Source: Pseudomonadota bacterium (GTDB lineage: Bacteria > Pseudomonadota > Gammaproteobacteria > Ga0077536). Taken from it: a stretch of 64,000 nt of DNA. Made by a program: the position numbers and the translations under genes. The notes beneath the pieces were generated by a model. The model saw only the letters and a program-made list of their open reading frames with translations. It did not search any database and was not told where the DNA came from. Below are positions 44,402 through 53,731 of this stretch, piece by piece (the stretch's first letter is position 1; the number at the start of each line of letters is the position of its first letter). The DNA lies in the NCBI GenBank assembly GCA_016719885.1, contig JADJYF010000003.1, forward strand, positions 1 through 64,000. The letters run 5' to 3'.

Positions 44402-44847
44402 GATTCTTGAGCTTCTTCTTGTTGGGTGCCCTGTTCGCGATTGGTCTCGGGCTGTCGGGCATGACCCAGCCGACCAAGGTGGTCGGCTTCCTCGACCTCT
44501 TCGGTGCCTGGGATCCCGCTTTGATGTTCGTCATGGGCGGCGCAGTGATAGTGAACTTCGTCGGCTATCGACTGGCGGTCGGGCGTCCCCATCCCCTCCT
44601 CGCCGCGCGCTTCGATATTCCTTCGCGCCGCGACATCGACTGGCAGTTGCTGGTTGGCGCCAGCTTGTTCGGCGCGGGCTGGGGCCTGGCGGGATTCTGT
44701 CCCGGTCCGGCACTCGTGGCCTTGGCCAGCGGCTCGGCCGACGTGATGGTGTTCGTCGGCGCGATGTTCGCGGGCTTTGTGCTGAAAGACCTGTTGGTCA
44801 AACCCGCGGGCTCCAATGTACCCGCCGGTCTCACCGCCAGCCGCTGA
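44398..44847 (+). CDS. YeeE/YedE (DUF6691) sulfur-transport protein, second half
   Basis: 149-residue membrane protein with four membrane segments. MRFLSFFLLGALFAIGLGLS starts the chain and GMTQPTKVVGFLDLFGAWDP is the family signature; GWGLAGFCPGPALVALASGS holds the conserved Cys. Pairs with the preceding half. Ends 12 bases before the convergent glutathione-dependent reductase gene. Confidence 0.92.
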   Translation: MRFLSFFLLGALFAIGLGLSGMTQPTKVVGFLDLFGAWDPALMFVMGGAVIVNFVGYRLAVGRPHPLLAARFDIPSRRDIDWQLLVGASLFGAGWGLAGFCPGPALVALASGSADVMVFVGAMFAGFVLKDLLVKPAGSNVPAGLTASR

Positions 44848-44859
44848 AACATCCGCGCT

Positions 44860-45810
44860 TCAGAACGGCGTCGAGGGGCCGCGCGGAATGATGCCGGTCG
44901 GGTTGATGGTCTTGTGGCTCGCGAAGTAATGGCCCTTGATATGTTCGAGGTTCACCGTGTCGGCGATGCCGGGCGTTTCGTACAGGCGCATCATCAAGGC
45001 ATGTAAGCGCGGGTAGTCACGAATACGCTTCAAATTGCATTTGAAGTGATAGTGGTAGACGGCATCGAAGCGAATGAGCGTGGTGAACAATCGCCAGTCG
45101 GCTTCGGTGAGCGTGTCACCGCACAGGTGGCGACGGTCTGTCAGGCGCTCTTCCAGCCAGTCCAGGGTGGCGAACAAGTTCACCACTGCTTCGTCATAGG
45201 CCTCCTGGCTGGTGGCGAAGCCCGCACGGTACACGCCGTTGTTCACCGTCTCGTACACCCGCGCGTTGACTGCATCGATGTCGGCGCGTAATGCCGCCGG
45301 GTAGTAGTCCCCGGCCAGCGCGCCGCACGCATCGAACGCCGAGTTCAGCATGCGGATGATTTCGGAAGACTCGTTGTTGACGATGACGCCGCGGTGTTTG
45401 TCCCATAGCACCGGGATGGTCACGCGCCCCGAGTAATCGGGCTGCGCCGCGGTATAGACCTGGTGCAGAAAGCGCGCGTGATGTATCGGATCGGCGACGA
45501 CGCCGTCGCCAGGCGCGAAAGTCCAGCCGTGCTCGGCCATGTACCAATGCACGACCGATATCGAGATGTGCTGGGTAAGGCCCTTCAGATGACGAAAGAC
45601 CAGCGTGCGATGCGCCCACGGGCACGCGAGTCCGACGTAGAGATGATAACGCCCCCGCTCCGCCTTGAAGTCGCCCTCGCCGGTCGGCCCGGGCGCGCCA
45701 TCGCGGGTAATCCAGTGGCGAAACTGCGCTTCACTGCGAATGAAGCGCCCTCCGCTGGCGCTGGTGTCGTACCACTGGTCATGCCAGGTGCCGTCGACCA
45801 GCAAACCCAT
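44860..45810 (-). CDS. Glutathionyl-hydroquinone reductase (YqjG/PcpF type GST)
   Basis: Xi-class glutathione transferase (316 residues) that reduces glutathionyl-hydroquinones. The catalytic Cys lies in VGLACPWAHRTLVFRHLKGL (CPWA motif). The N-terminal FIRSEAQFRHWITRDGAPGP and the C-terminal helical domain with LCGDTLTEADWRLFTTLIRF and NLKRIRDYPRL are family hallmarks. Cytoplasmic. The neighbouring sulfur operon converges on it, so co-regulation is not implied. Confidence 0.92.
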   Translation of the reverse strand: MGLLVDGTWHDQWYDTSASGGRFIRSEAQFRHWITRDGAPGPTGEGDFKAERGRYHLYVGLACPWAHRTLVFRHLKGLTQHISISVVHWYMAEHGWTFAPGDGVVADPIHHARFLHQVYTAAQPDYSGRVTIPVLWDKHRGVIVNNESSEIIRMLNSAFDACGALAGDYYPAALRADIDAVNARVYETVNNGVYRAGFATSQEAYDEAVVNLFATLDWLEERLTDRRHLCGDTLTEADWRLFTTLIRFDAVYHYHFKCNLKRIRDYPRLHALMMRLYETPGIADTVNLEHIKGHYFASHKTINPTGIIPRGPSTPF

Positions 45811-45840
45811 GGCAATACTCTCCGTACGTGAGACCGGCTC

Positions 45841-46854
45841 TCAGTATCGCGCACGGCGCATGGCGCCGGCCAGCAGTGCCACGCCACCAAGCAGCAGTGA
45901 CAATGAACCCGGCAGCGGCACGGTCAGCGGCGACAGCCAGTCGATGCCGCCTTGGCTGGTGAAGGTGACGTCATTCAAGGCATTGCCGTTGGCATCCCGG
46001 AAGTCGAACAGGCCGCCGAAGCTGAAGGTATTGTTGAACGAGGAGTTCGCGGACAAACGTGCAGGGTCGTTGGCGGGGAACGGTGTGCCGGTGAGTTCGA
46101 CCACGGCCTGCATGGTGATCACGATGAGGTGACTGCGGCCGTTTTGCAGGGGAATACGGCTGCTGCCCAACGGATCGCCCTCCGCCGGGTGCAGGCTATT
46201 GTTGAATTGGACCATTTCCCCACCGTGCTCGCTGGTAATGGTCTTGATGAAGGACTTGCTGAATTTCTCGTCGAGTGTGTCGTTGGCGAGTATTTCGTAG
46301 ACTCCGAACTCCAGTTGGATCTCGGACAGGCTCGCGCCTTCACCGGCGACGATGGCGGGCGTGAACAGGCTGCCGTCGAATTTCGACGGGCGCAGGGCGC
46401 CGGTGACAAAATTGGCCTCGCCGAGTGCGGCAAGCATGCCGGACACGCTCAGCACATCCACGACATCCCGCAGCTCTGCGCGGACCGCGGCCTTGCCCAA
46501 ACGGCGAGTCGACACCGGCGGCGGGCTGCGTTCATCCCACGGCGATTCCTCGGCGACGATTTCCACGCCCACACCGACGGAGCGTGTGGGGATGTCGATA
46601 TGGCCATCGACCTGGAATTCGAAACTGGTGGTCAGTGGCCCGACGCCGGCCACGAAGGCCCTGGGCTCGTCGAGCGTAATGGAGTTGACTGCCGGCGTGG
46701 TGAGCAGCGAGCCGCTGTCCTGGGCGACGACGGCGCCGGAGGCATGCTCCTGAGCGCTCCAGTCCCAGGTGATCGTGCCGTCGGCGAAGGCCGCCGGGCT
46801 CAGGAGCGTGGCGGCAAGGGCTAGCGCCCACCAGCGGCGACGATTGCTCAACAT
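45841..46854 (-). CDS. Exported protein with PEP-CTERM/VPLPA-type sorting tail
   Basis: Secreted protein of 337 residues. The N-terminal signal peptide ends near AFA-DG (RRRWWALALAATLLSPAAFA). The middle is a beta-rich region of unknown function. The C-terminus is VPLPGSLSLLLGGVALLAGA followed by MRRARY: a VPLPx box, one hydrophobic helix and a basic end, the tripartite exosortase signal. The box has G where VPLPA is the common form. It should be processed by the exosortase at 3.5-5.0 kb and sent to the cell surface. ATG 46854 gives the signal peptide. No polysaccharide genes are nearby. Confidence 0.8.
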   Translation of the reverse strand: MLSNRRRWWALALAATLLSPAAFADGTITWDWSAQEHASGAVVAQDSGSLLTTPAVNSITLDEPRAFVAGVGPLTTSFEFQVDGHIDIPTRSVGVGVEIVAEESPWDERSPPPVSTRRLGKAAVRAELRDVVDVLSVSGMLAALGEANFVTGALRPSKFDGSLFTPAIVAGEGASLSEIQLEFGVYEILANDTLDEKFSKSFIKTITSEHGGEMVQFNNSLHPAEGDPLGSSRIPLQNGRSHLIVITMQAVVELTGTPFPANDPARLSANSSFNNTFSFGGLFDFRDANGNALNDVTFTSQGGIDWLSPLTVPLPGSLSLLLGGVALLAGAMRRARY

Positions 46855-46989
46855 GATTTCCTTCCCTGATATTTCTTTTCGTTGAACGGAATCTATCAGG
46901 GGCACGAAGGGCGGCTGGCCCTTCGTAGTGAGCACCCTGTCACAGAATCCCAACCGCTCGCGAGCCGCGGCTGCGCCAGCGGAGTTCGC

Positions 46990-48183
46990 CTAGAACGCGT
47001 CGCCCGGCACTCGCACGCAACCCTCCATCAGCACCCGCGCGCTGCGGCTCATGATGGCCTTGGTGACGGTCCACTCGCCATGGCTTTGCGTCGCCTCGGC
47101 GCCGACCCGCAAGGTGCCCGAGGGGTGACCGAAACGCACCTGGTTGCGCTCTTTGCCACCGGCCGCGAGGTTGACCAGCGTGCCGGGGATCGCGGCGGCG
47201 GTACCGATGGCGACCGCTGCCGTGCCCATCATGGCGTGATGCAGCTTGCCCATCGACAAGGCGCGCACCAGCAGGTCCACGTCGGCGGCGTTGACCGGCT
47301 TGCCGCTCGACGAGACGTAGTCCTTGGGCTTGGACACGAACGCGATCTTCGGCGTGTGCTGACGCTTGGCCGCCTCGGCGACGTCCTTGATCAAGCCCAT
47401 GCGCAATGCGCCGTAGGCGCGCATGGTCTCGAACATGGCGAGCGCCTTGGCATCGCCGTTGATGGCGTCCTGCAGCTCGGTGCCGGTATAGCCGATGGCC
47501 TCGGCCTCGACGAATACCGTCGGGATGCCGGCATTGATCATGGTGGCTTTGAAGGTACCGACACCCGGCACTTCGAGTTCGTCGACGAGGTTGCCGGTCG
47601 GGAACATCGCGCCACCGCCCTCACCTTCGCCCTCGTCCGCCGGGTCGATGAATTCGAGCTGCACTTCGGCGGCCGGGAAGGTCACGCCATCGAGTTCGAA
47701 GTCGCCGGTTTCCTGCACTTCGCCGTTGCACATCGGCACGTGGCCGATGATGGTCTTGGAAATATTGGCCTGCCAGATGCGCACCGTGCAGATGCCGTCA
47801 CGCGGAATGCGTGCCGCATCGACCAGGCCATTACTGATGGCGAAGGCGCCGACCGCCGCGGAAAGATTGCCGCAGTTGCCGCTCCAGTCGACGAAGGCCT
47901 TGTCGATCGAGACCTGGCCGAAAAGATAGTCGACGTCGTGGTCGGGCTTGGCGCTCTTGGCCAGGATCACGGTCTTGCTGGTGCTGGAAGTGGCACCGCC
48001 CATGCCGTCTATCTGCTTGCCGTAGGGATCGGGACTGCCAATCACGCGCAGCAGCAGCTTGTCGCGCGCTTCACCCGGCTGCTGGCAGCGCTCGGGCAGA
48101 TCCTGCAGGCGAAAGAACACGCCTTTGCTGGTGCCGCCACGCATGTAGGTCGCGGGGATCTTTACCTGGGGTACATGTGCCAT
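46990..48183 (-). CDS. prpF: 2-methylaconitate cis-trans isomerase PrpF
   Basis: Isomerises the product of AcnD so that AcnB-type aconitase can hydrate it in the methylcitrate cycle. 397 residues, diaminopimelate-epimerase-like fold: IPATYMRGGTSKGVFFRLQD at the start, then DVDYLFGQVSIDKAFVDWSG, NCGNLSAAVGAFAISNGLV and a final HPSGTLRVGAEA. AGGAGA before ATG 48183 is a good ribosome site. Last gene of the prp run, 87 bases after acnD. Confidence 0.95.
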   Translation of the reverse strand: MAHVPQVKIPATYMRGGTSKGVFFRLQDLPERCQQPGEARDKLLLRVIGSPDPYGKQIDGMGGATSSTSKTVILAKSAKPDHDVDYLFGQVSIDKAFVDWSGNCGNLSAAVGAFAISNGLVDAARIPRDGICTVRIWQANISKTIIGHVPMCNGEVQETGDFELDGVTFPAAEVQLEFIDPADEGEGEGGGAMFPTGNLVDELEVPGVGTFKATMINAGIPTVFVEAEAIGYTGTELQDAINGDAKALAMFETMRAYGALRMGLIKDVAEAAKRQHTPKIAFVSKPKDYVSSSGKPVNAADVDLLVRALSMGKLHHAMMGTAAVAIGTAAAIPGTLVNLAAGGKERNQVRFGHPSGTLRVGAEATQSHGEWTVTKAIMSRSARVLMEGCVRVPGDAF

Positions 48184-48270
48184 GAAATCATTCTCCTGAA
48201 ATGAAAGAGGCGGTGCGTTGCCGTACCGCCTCCAGGCATGCATCACGCAGGACGCATGTGGGCCTCGTGG

Positions 48271-50865
48271 TCAGGCCTCCGTGTTGGAGGCCAGGAAGTC
48301 CTGCGCGAAGCGCTGCAAGACACCGCCCGCTTCGTACACCGATACCTCTTCCGCCGTGTCGAGACGACAGGTCACCGGCACGCGCACGGTCTCACCGTTG
48401 TTGCGATGGATGACCAGGGTCAGATCGGCGCGCGGCGTGCGCGCACCTTCGACGTCGTAGGTTTCGGTGCCATCGAGGTTCAAGGTCTTGCGGTTGACGC
48501 CCGCCTTGAACTCGAGCGGCAGCACGCCCATGCCGATGAGGTTGGTGCGATGGATGCGCTCGAAGCCCTCGGCGACGATGGTTTCGACGCCGGCCAGACG
48601 CACACCCTTGGCCGCCCAGTCACGCGAACTGCCCTGGCCGTAGTCGGCGCCGGCAATGATGATCAAGGGCTGCTTGCGATTCATGTAGGTCTCGATGGCC
48701 TCCCACATGCGCATGACCTTGCCGTCCGGTTCGACGCGCGCAAGCGAGCCTTTCTTGACCTTGCCATCGACTATCGCCATTTCGTTGACCAACTGCGGGT
48801 TGGCGAAGGTCGCGCGCTGCGCGGTCAGGTGATCGCCGCGATGGGTGGCGTAGGAATTGAAGTCCTCCTCCGGCAGGCCCATTTTCGCGAGGTATTCACC
48901 GGCAGCGCTGTCCAGCAGGATGGCGTTGGACGGCGACAGGTGATCGGTCGTGATGTTGTCCGGCAGCAGCGCCAGCGGACGCATGCCCTTCAGCGTGCGC
49001 TCGCCCGCCAGGGCACCCTCCCAGTAGGGCGGACGCCGGATGTAGGTGCTGGGCGCGCGCCAGTCATAGAGCGGCTTGACCTTCTCCGCGGCGCCACCCT
49101 TGTCTTCGAACATCGGGATGTAGACCTTGCGGAACTGCTCGGGCGTCACGCTCTTCGCGACCAGCGCATCGACCTCGGCGTCGGACGGCCACAGGTCCTT
49201 CAGCGTGATCGGTTTGCCGTTGGCGTCGGTGCCGAAGGCATCTTTCTCGATGTCGAAGCGAATGGTGCCGGCCAGCGCATAGGCCACCACCAGCGGCGGC
49301 GAGGCGAGGAACGCTTGCTTGGCATAGGGATGGATACGGCCATCGAAATTACGGTTGCCCGACAGCACCGCCGTGGCATACAGATCGCGGTCGATGATCT
49401 CCTGCTGGATTTTCGGATCGAGCGCACCCGACATGCCATTGCAGGTGGTGCAGGCAAAGGCCACGATGCCGAAGCCTAGCTTCTCGAGTTCGGCTTTCAA
49501 GCCCGCCTCTTCGAGATACAGCGCGACGGTCTTTGATCCCGGCGCCAGCGAGCTCTTGACCCACGGCTTGCGCACGAGGCCGAGGCGGTTGGCGTTACGC
49601 GCCAACAGGCCCGCCGCGATCACGTTACGCGGGTTGGATGTGTTGGTGCAGCTCGTGATGGCGGCAATGATGACAGCGCCATCGGGCATCTGGCCGGGCT
49701 TCTCTTGCCATTGACCGGCGATACCCTTGCTCGCGAGCTCGGTGACCGACACGCGCGCATGGGGATTGCTCGGCCCCGCCATGGTACGCACCACGGTCGA
49801 GAGATCGAAGCTCAAGGAGCGTTCATAGACCGCGCCCTTCAGGCTGTCGGACCACAGCCCTGCTTCCTTCGCATAGGTCTCGACCAGCTTGACCTGCTCG
49901 GCGGCGCGGCCGGTCAAGGTCAGGTAATCGAGCGTCTGCTGATCGATGGAGAACATTGCCGCGGTGGCGCCGTATTCGGGCGCCATGTTGGAGATGGTGG
50001 CGCGGTCGCCGAGCGACAGTGAAGCCGCGCCTGCGCCATGGAACTCGAGATAGGCGCCCACTACTTTCGACTTGCGCAGGAACTCGGTGAGCGACAGCAC
50101 GAGATCGGTGGCAGTGATGCCTTCCTTGAGCTTGCCCGTCAGCTCGACGCCGATGATTTCCGGCAGGCGCATCCACGAGGCGCGACCGAGCATCACGTTC
50201 TCCGCTTCGAGGCCGCCGACACCGACCGCGATCACGCCCAGCGCATCGACGTGCGGGGTGTGACTGTCGGTGCCGACGCAGGTGTCGGGGAACGCCACGC
50301 CACCCTCCGCGTGGATCACCGGCGACATCTTCTCCAGGTTGATCTGGTGCATGATGCCGTTGCCGGCGGGAATGACCACCATGTTGTCGAAGGCGCGCTT
50401 GGTCCAGTCGATGAAGTGGAATCTGTCCTCGTTGCGCCGGTCTTCGATGGCGCGGTTCTTCTCGAACGCCTGGGGATCGAAACCGCCGCATTCGACGGCC
50501 AGCGAATGGTCGACAATCAACTGCACCGGCACCACCGGGTTGACCTTGGCCGGGTCACCGCCCTGGTCGGCAATGGCGTCACGCAGACCGGCGAGATCGA
50601 CCAGCGCGGTCTGGCCGAGAATGTCGTGGCACACGACGCGCGCCGGGAACCACGGAAAGTCGCGCTCGCGCTTGACCTCGATGATCTGCGCCAGGCAGTC
50701 GTTGATGATGGCCGGGTCGGCGCGTCGCACGATGTTCTCGGCGTGCACGCGCGCGGTGTAGGGCAATTTGTCCCAGGCGCCAGGCTTGATGGCATTGACC
50801 GCGGCACGCGCATCGAAGTAATCGAGGCTCGTGCCGGGCAATGGCTTGCGGTATTGCGAGTTCAT
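48271..50865 (-). CDS. acnD: Fe/S-dependent 2-methylisocitrate dehydratase AcnD
   Basis: Aconitase-family [4Fe-4S] enzyme dehydrating 2-methylcitrate, 864 residues as usual. Cluster Cys lie in IAAITSCTNTSNPRNVIAAG and FACTTCNGMSGALDPK. TCVGTDSHTPHVDALGVIAV and ADYGQGSSRDWAAKGVRLAG (swivel domain) are diagnostic. Found with prpF, it replaces PrpD. Lies 18 bases after prpC. Confidence 0.96.
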   Translation of the reverse strand: MNSQYRKPLPGTSLDYFDARAAVNAIKPGAWDKLPYTARVHAENIVRRADPAIINDCLAQIIEVKRERDFPWFPARVVCHDILGQTALVDLAGLRDAIADQGGDPAKVNPVVPVQLIVDHSLAVECGGFDPQAFEKNRAIEDRRNEDRFHFIDWTKRAFDNMVVIPAGNGIMHQINLEKMSPVIHAEGGVAFPDTCVGTDSHTPHVDALGVIAVGVGGLEAENVMLGRASWMRLPEIIGVELTGKLKEGITATDLVLSLTEFLRKSKVVGAYLEFHGAGAASLSLGDRATISNMAPEYGATAAMFSIDQQTLDYLTLTGRAAEQVKLVETYAKEAGLWSDSLKGAVYERSLSFDLSTVVRTMAGPSNPHARVSVTELASKGIAGQWQEKPGQMPDGAVIIAAITSCTNTSNPRNVIAAGLLARNANRLGLVRKPWVKSSLAPGSKTVALYLEEAGLKAELEKLGFGIVAFACTTCNGMSGALDPKIQQEIIDRDLYATAVLSGNRNFDGRIHPYAKQAFLASPPLVVAYALAGTIRFDIEKDAFGTDANGKPITLKDLWPSDAEVDALVAKSVTPEQFRKVYIPMFEDKGGAAEKVKPLYDWRAPSTYIRRPPYWEGALAGERTLKGMRPLALLPDNITTDHLSPSNAILLDSAAGEYLAKMGLPEEDFNSYATHRGDHLTAQRATFANPQLVNEMAIVDGKVKKGSLARVEPDGKVMRMWEAIETYMNRKQPLIIIAGADYGQGSSRDWAAKGVRLAGVETIVAEGFERIHRTNLIGMGVLPLEFKAGVNRKTLNLDGTETYDVEGARTPRADLTLVIHRNNGETVRVPVTCRLDTAEEVSVYEAGGVLQRFAQDFLASNTEA

Positions 50866-50883
50866 GATACTCAGTCGCTCTCG

Positions 50884-52038
50884 TTACTTGCGGTCCTTGA
50901 GGGCCACGAACTTCTGGTCTTCCGGACCGTTGTAGTTGGCACTCGGACGGATGATCTTGCCGTCGATGCGCTGCTCGATGACGTGCGCCGACCAGCCGGA
51001 GGTGCGCGCAATCACGAACAGCGGCGTGAACATCGCGGTCGGCACGCCCATCATGTGGTAGCTGACGGCGCTGAACCAGTCGAGGTTCGGGAACATTTTC
51101 TTGATTTCCCACATCACGCTTTCAAGACGCTCGGCGATGTCGTACATCTTCATGTTGTTCTCTTCCGCCGACAGCTTGCGCGCGACTTCCTTGATGATCT
51201 TGTTGCGCGGATCGGCGATGGTGTAGACCGGATGGCCGAAGCCGATCACGACTTCCTTCTTCTCGACGCGGGCGCGGATATCGGCTTCCGCCTCGTCGGG
51301 ATTGTCGTAGCGCTTCTGGATCTCGAAGGCGACTTCGTTGGCGCCGCCATGCTTGGGCCCGCGCAGCGCGCCGATGCCGCCGCAAATGGCCGAGAACATG
51401 TCCGAACCGGTGCCGGCCACCACGCGCGAGGTGAAGGTCGAGGCGTTGAATTCGTGCTCGGCATAGAGGATCAGCGAGGTATGCATGGCGCGCACCCAGC
51501 TCGCGCGCGGCTTCGCGCCGTGCAGCAGGTGCAGGAAATGACCGCCGATGGAGTCGTCGTCGGTCTCGACATCGATGCGCTTGCCGTTGTGGCTGTAGTG
51601 GTACCAGTACAGCAGCATGGAACCGAGCGAGGCCATCAGCTTGTCGGCGATGTCACGCGCGCCAGGATGGTTGTGGTCGTCCTTCTCGGGCGACAGGCAA
51701 CCCAACACCGACACGCCGGTACGCATCACGTCCATCGGGTGCGCATAGGGCGGCAGCTCCTCGAGCGCGGCCTTCAAGGCCGCCGGCAGGCCACGCAGGG
51801 CTTTCAGCTTGGCCTTGTAACCGGCGAGTTCGGCGACGTTCGGCAGTTTGCCGTGCACCAAGAGGTGCGCGATTTCCTCGAATTCGCAGGTGGTGGCGAT
51901 GTCGAGGATGTCGAAGCCGCGGTAGTGCAGATCATTGCCGCTGCGGCCGACGGTGCACAGCGCCGTGTTGCCGGCGGCGGTACCGGACAGGGCCACCGAC
52001 TTCTTGGGTTTCGGCAGGGTGCTCGGGGTATCGGACAT
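50884..52038 (-). CDS. prpC: 2-methylcitrate synthase PrpC
   Basis: Condenses propionyl-CoA with oxaloacetate. 384 residues, short citrate-synthase type. The start KSVALSGTAAGNTALCTVGR, the LPPYAHPMDVMRTGVSVLGC stretch, and the active-site regions HGGANEVAFEI and GFGHPVYTIADPR are typical. Lies between prpB (42-base gap) and acnD. Confidence 0.95.
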   Translation of the reverse strand: MSDTPSTLPKPKKSVALSGTAAGNTALCTVGRSGNDLHYRGFDILDIATTCEFEEIAHLLVHGKLPNVAELAGYKAKLKALRGLPAALKAALEELPPYAHPMDVMRTGVSVLGCLSPEKDDHNHPGARDIADKLMASLGSMLLYWYHYSHNGKRIDVETDDDSIGGHFLHLLHGAKPRASWVRAMHTSLILYAEHEFNASTFTSRVVAGTGSDMFSAICGGIGALRGPKHGGANEVAFEIQKRYDNPDEAEADIRARVEKKEVVIGFGHPVYTIADPRNKIIKEVARKLSAEENNMKMYDIAERLESVMWEIKKMFPNLDWFSAVSYHMMGVPTAMFTPLFVIARTSGWSAHVIEQRIDGKIIRPSANYNGPEDQKFVALKDRK

Positions 52039-52080
52039 GGGGGATCTCCTCTTTGATTCTTGGTGGTGCGACGCTGGCCG

Positions 52081-52965
52081 TCACTTGCTCTTCTGGAACA
52101 GCTCGTCGAGCTTGTCTTCGTAGGCGTGGTAGCCCAGGAAGTCATACAGCTCGGCACGGGTCTGCATGGTATCGATGACGTTCTTCTGCGTGCCGTCCTT
52201 GCGGATGGCCTGCATGACATTCAAGGCCGCCTTCTGCATGGCGCGGGTCGGCGACAGCGGGTAGAGCACCATGGCGATGCCCTGCGCGCCGAGTTCCTCG
52301 CGGGTGTAGTAAGGCGTGGTGCCGAACTCGGTGATGTTGGCCAGTACCGGCACTTTGACCTGGTCGCACACGGTCTTGTACATGGTGATGTCGGTCATGG
52401 CCTCGGCGAAGATCGCGTCGGCGCCGGCTTCGACGAAGGCGCAGGCGCGATCGATCACACCCTGCAAACCCTCCACCTGCAGCGCGTCGGTGCGCGCCAT
52501 CAAGACGAAATCTGCGTCGGTCTTGGCATCCACCGCGGCTTTCACGCGGTCGACCATTTCGTCCTTGGATACCACTTCCTTGCCGGGACGGTGGCCGCAG
52601 CGCTTCTGCGCGACCTGGTCTTCGATGTGCGCGGCGGCGGCGCCGGCCGCGATCATCTGCTTGACGGTACGCGCGATATTGAACGCGCCGCCCCAGCCGG
52701 TATCGATGTCGACCAAGAGCGGCGTCTCGACCTGGGTGGTGATGCGACGCACGTCGGTCAGCACGTCGTCCAGCGAGGTCATGCCGAGATCGGGCAGGCC
52801 GTAGGAGTAATTGGCGACGCCCGCGCCCGACAGGTAGATGGCGCGATAGCCGGTGCGCTTGGCCATCATCGCCGCGTAGGCGTTGACGGTGCCGATGATC
52901 TGCAACGGGCGTTCTTCACGCAGGGCAAGGCGGAAACGGCCGCCGGCGGTCAGTGACTGCGTCAT
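52081..52965 (-). CDS. prpB: 2-methylisocitrate lyase PrpB
   Basis: Cleaves 2-methylisocitrate to pyruvate and succinate. 294 residues, isocitrate-lyase superfamily. AIYLSGAGVANYSYGLPDLG, DIDTGWGGAFNIARTV (Mg-binding Asp) and the catalytic KRCGHRPGKEVV motif are intact. Its start overlaps the GntR stop (ATGA), so the regulator and enzyme are co-transcribed. Confidence 0.96.
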   Translation of the reverse strand: MTQSLTAGGRFRLALREERPLQIIGTVNAYAAMMAKRTGYRAIYLSGAGVANYSYGLPDLGMTSLDDVLTDVRRITTQVETPLLVDIDTGWGGAFNIARTVKQMIAAGAAAAHIEDQVAQKRCGHRPGKEVVSKDEMVDRVKAAVDAKTDADFVLMARTDALQVEGLQGVIDRACAFVEAGADAIFAEAMTDITMYKTVCDQVKVPVLANITEFGTTPYYTREELGAQGIAMVLYPLSPTRAMQKAALNVMQAIRKDGTQKNVIDTMQTRAELYDFLGYHAYEDKLDELFQKSK

Positions 52966-53684
52966 GGATTCTCCTTCAGGTGTTTCTCGATGTTGTGGCG
53001 CGCCGAGCTGATGTGACGGCGCATGAGCATTTCCGCGAGATCCCCATCGCGCGCTTCGATGGCTTCGACGATGCGCTGATGTTCGGCCAGGGCCTTTTGC
53101 GGCCGGTTGGCGTAGGCGCTGAACTGGTAGCGGTACATGCGAATGCGGTGATAGAGCTCGCCGATCAAAAGCTCGGTCAAGGCGGCATTGTGGCTGCCGT
53201 GGATGACCCGGTAGTGGAAATCAAAATCGCCTTCCTGCTGGAAGTAGGCGGTATCGGCCTTCAGGGCTTCGTCCTGCTCGTGGGCGGCCAGCAGGTCCTT
53301 CAAGCCACCGATCTCTTCCGCGCTCATGTTGAGCGCGGCGAGACGCGCGGCCATGCCTTCCAGCGCCTCGCGCAGGTAATAGAGCTCGATGAGCGCGGCA
53401 TGATCGAGCGACGCGATGCGGATGCCGACATGCGGCGTTCGTTCCACCAGGCGGCGCGATTCCAGGCGGCGCAGCGCTTCGCGCAGCGGGCCGCGACTGG
53501 TGTGGAAGCGCTCGGCGAGTTCGGTCTCCCCGACCCGCGAGCCCGGCGCGATGTCACCGCGCACGATGGCATCCTGCAAGGCCTCGAACACACGGTCGGC
53601 CGAGGTGCGTAAGGCTCTGTCGTCTTCGAGCGCAGGGTTGTACACGGGTATTGTCGACAATGTCGCCGGATAAAACCGGACCAT
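52962..53684 (-). CDS. GntR-family (FCD) regulator of the methylcitrate operon
   Basis: Transcription factor of 240 residues. The winged HTH (about 28-90) reads ALQDAIVRGDIAPGSRVGET, then LAERFHTSRGPLREALRRLE. The FCD ligand domain carries the metal-binding Asp/His pattern, with HYRVIHGSHNAAL near 155 and conserved His later. First gene of prpBC-acnD-prpF, probably autoregulated. A GTG at 53,645 is an alternative start (227 residues); with ATG 53684 one of the two operator-like palindromes lies inside the coding region. Confidence 0.9.
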   Translation of the reverse strand: MVRFYPATLSTIPVYNPALEDDRALRTSADRVFEALQDAIVRGDIAPGSRVGETELAERFHTSRGPLREALRRLESRRLVERTPHVGIRIASLDHAALIELYYLREALEGMAARLAALNMSAEEIGGLKDLLAAHEQDEALKADTAYFQQEGDFDFHYRVIHGSHNAALTELLIGELYHRIRMYRYQFSAYANRPQKALAEHQRIVEAIEARDGDLAEMLMRRHISSARHNIEKHLKENP

Positions 53685-53726
53685 AGCCGTGTCTTGGCCT
53701 AACGGTCAACCCTTATTGTCGACAAT
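53650..53726. promoter_or_regulatory. Two identical operator palindromes for the GntR regulator
   Basis: ATTGTCGACAAT occurs exactly at 53,650-53,661 and again at 53,715-53,726, 65 bases apart (about six helical turns). Both lie at the start of the GntR/prp operon. The TTGTCGACAA form is typical of FCD-GntR operators, suggesting cooperative or looping autorepression. Confidence 0.75.
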
Positions 53727-53731
53727 CTAGC

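Noticed and set aside
46882..48204. Long + strand frame opposite prpF, and similar frames opposite acnD and prpC
   Set aside because: Antisense shadows of clearly identified methylcitrate genes.
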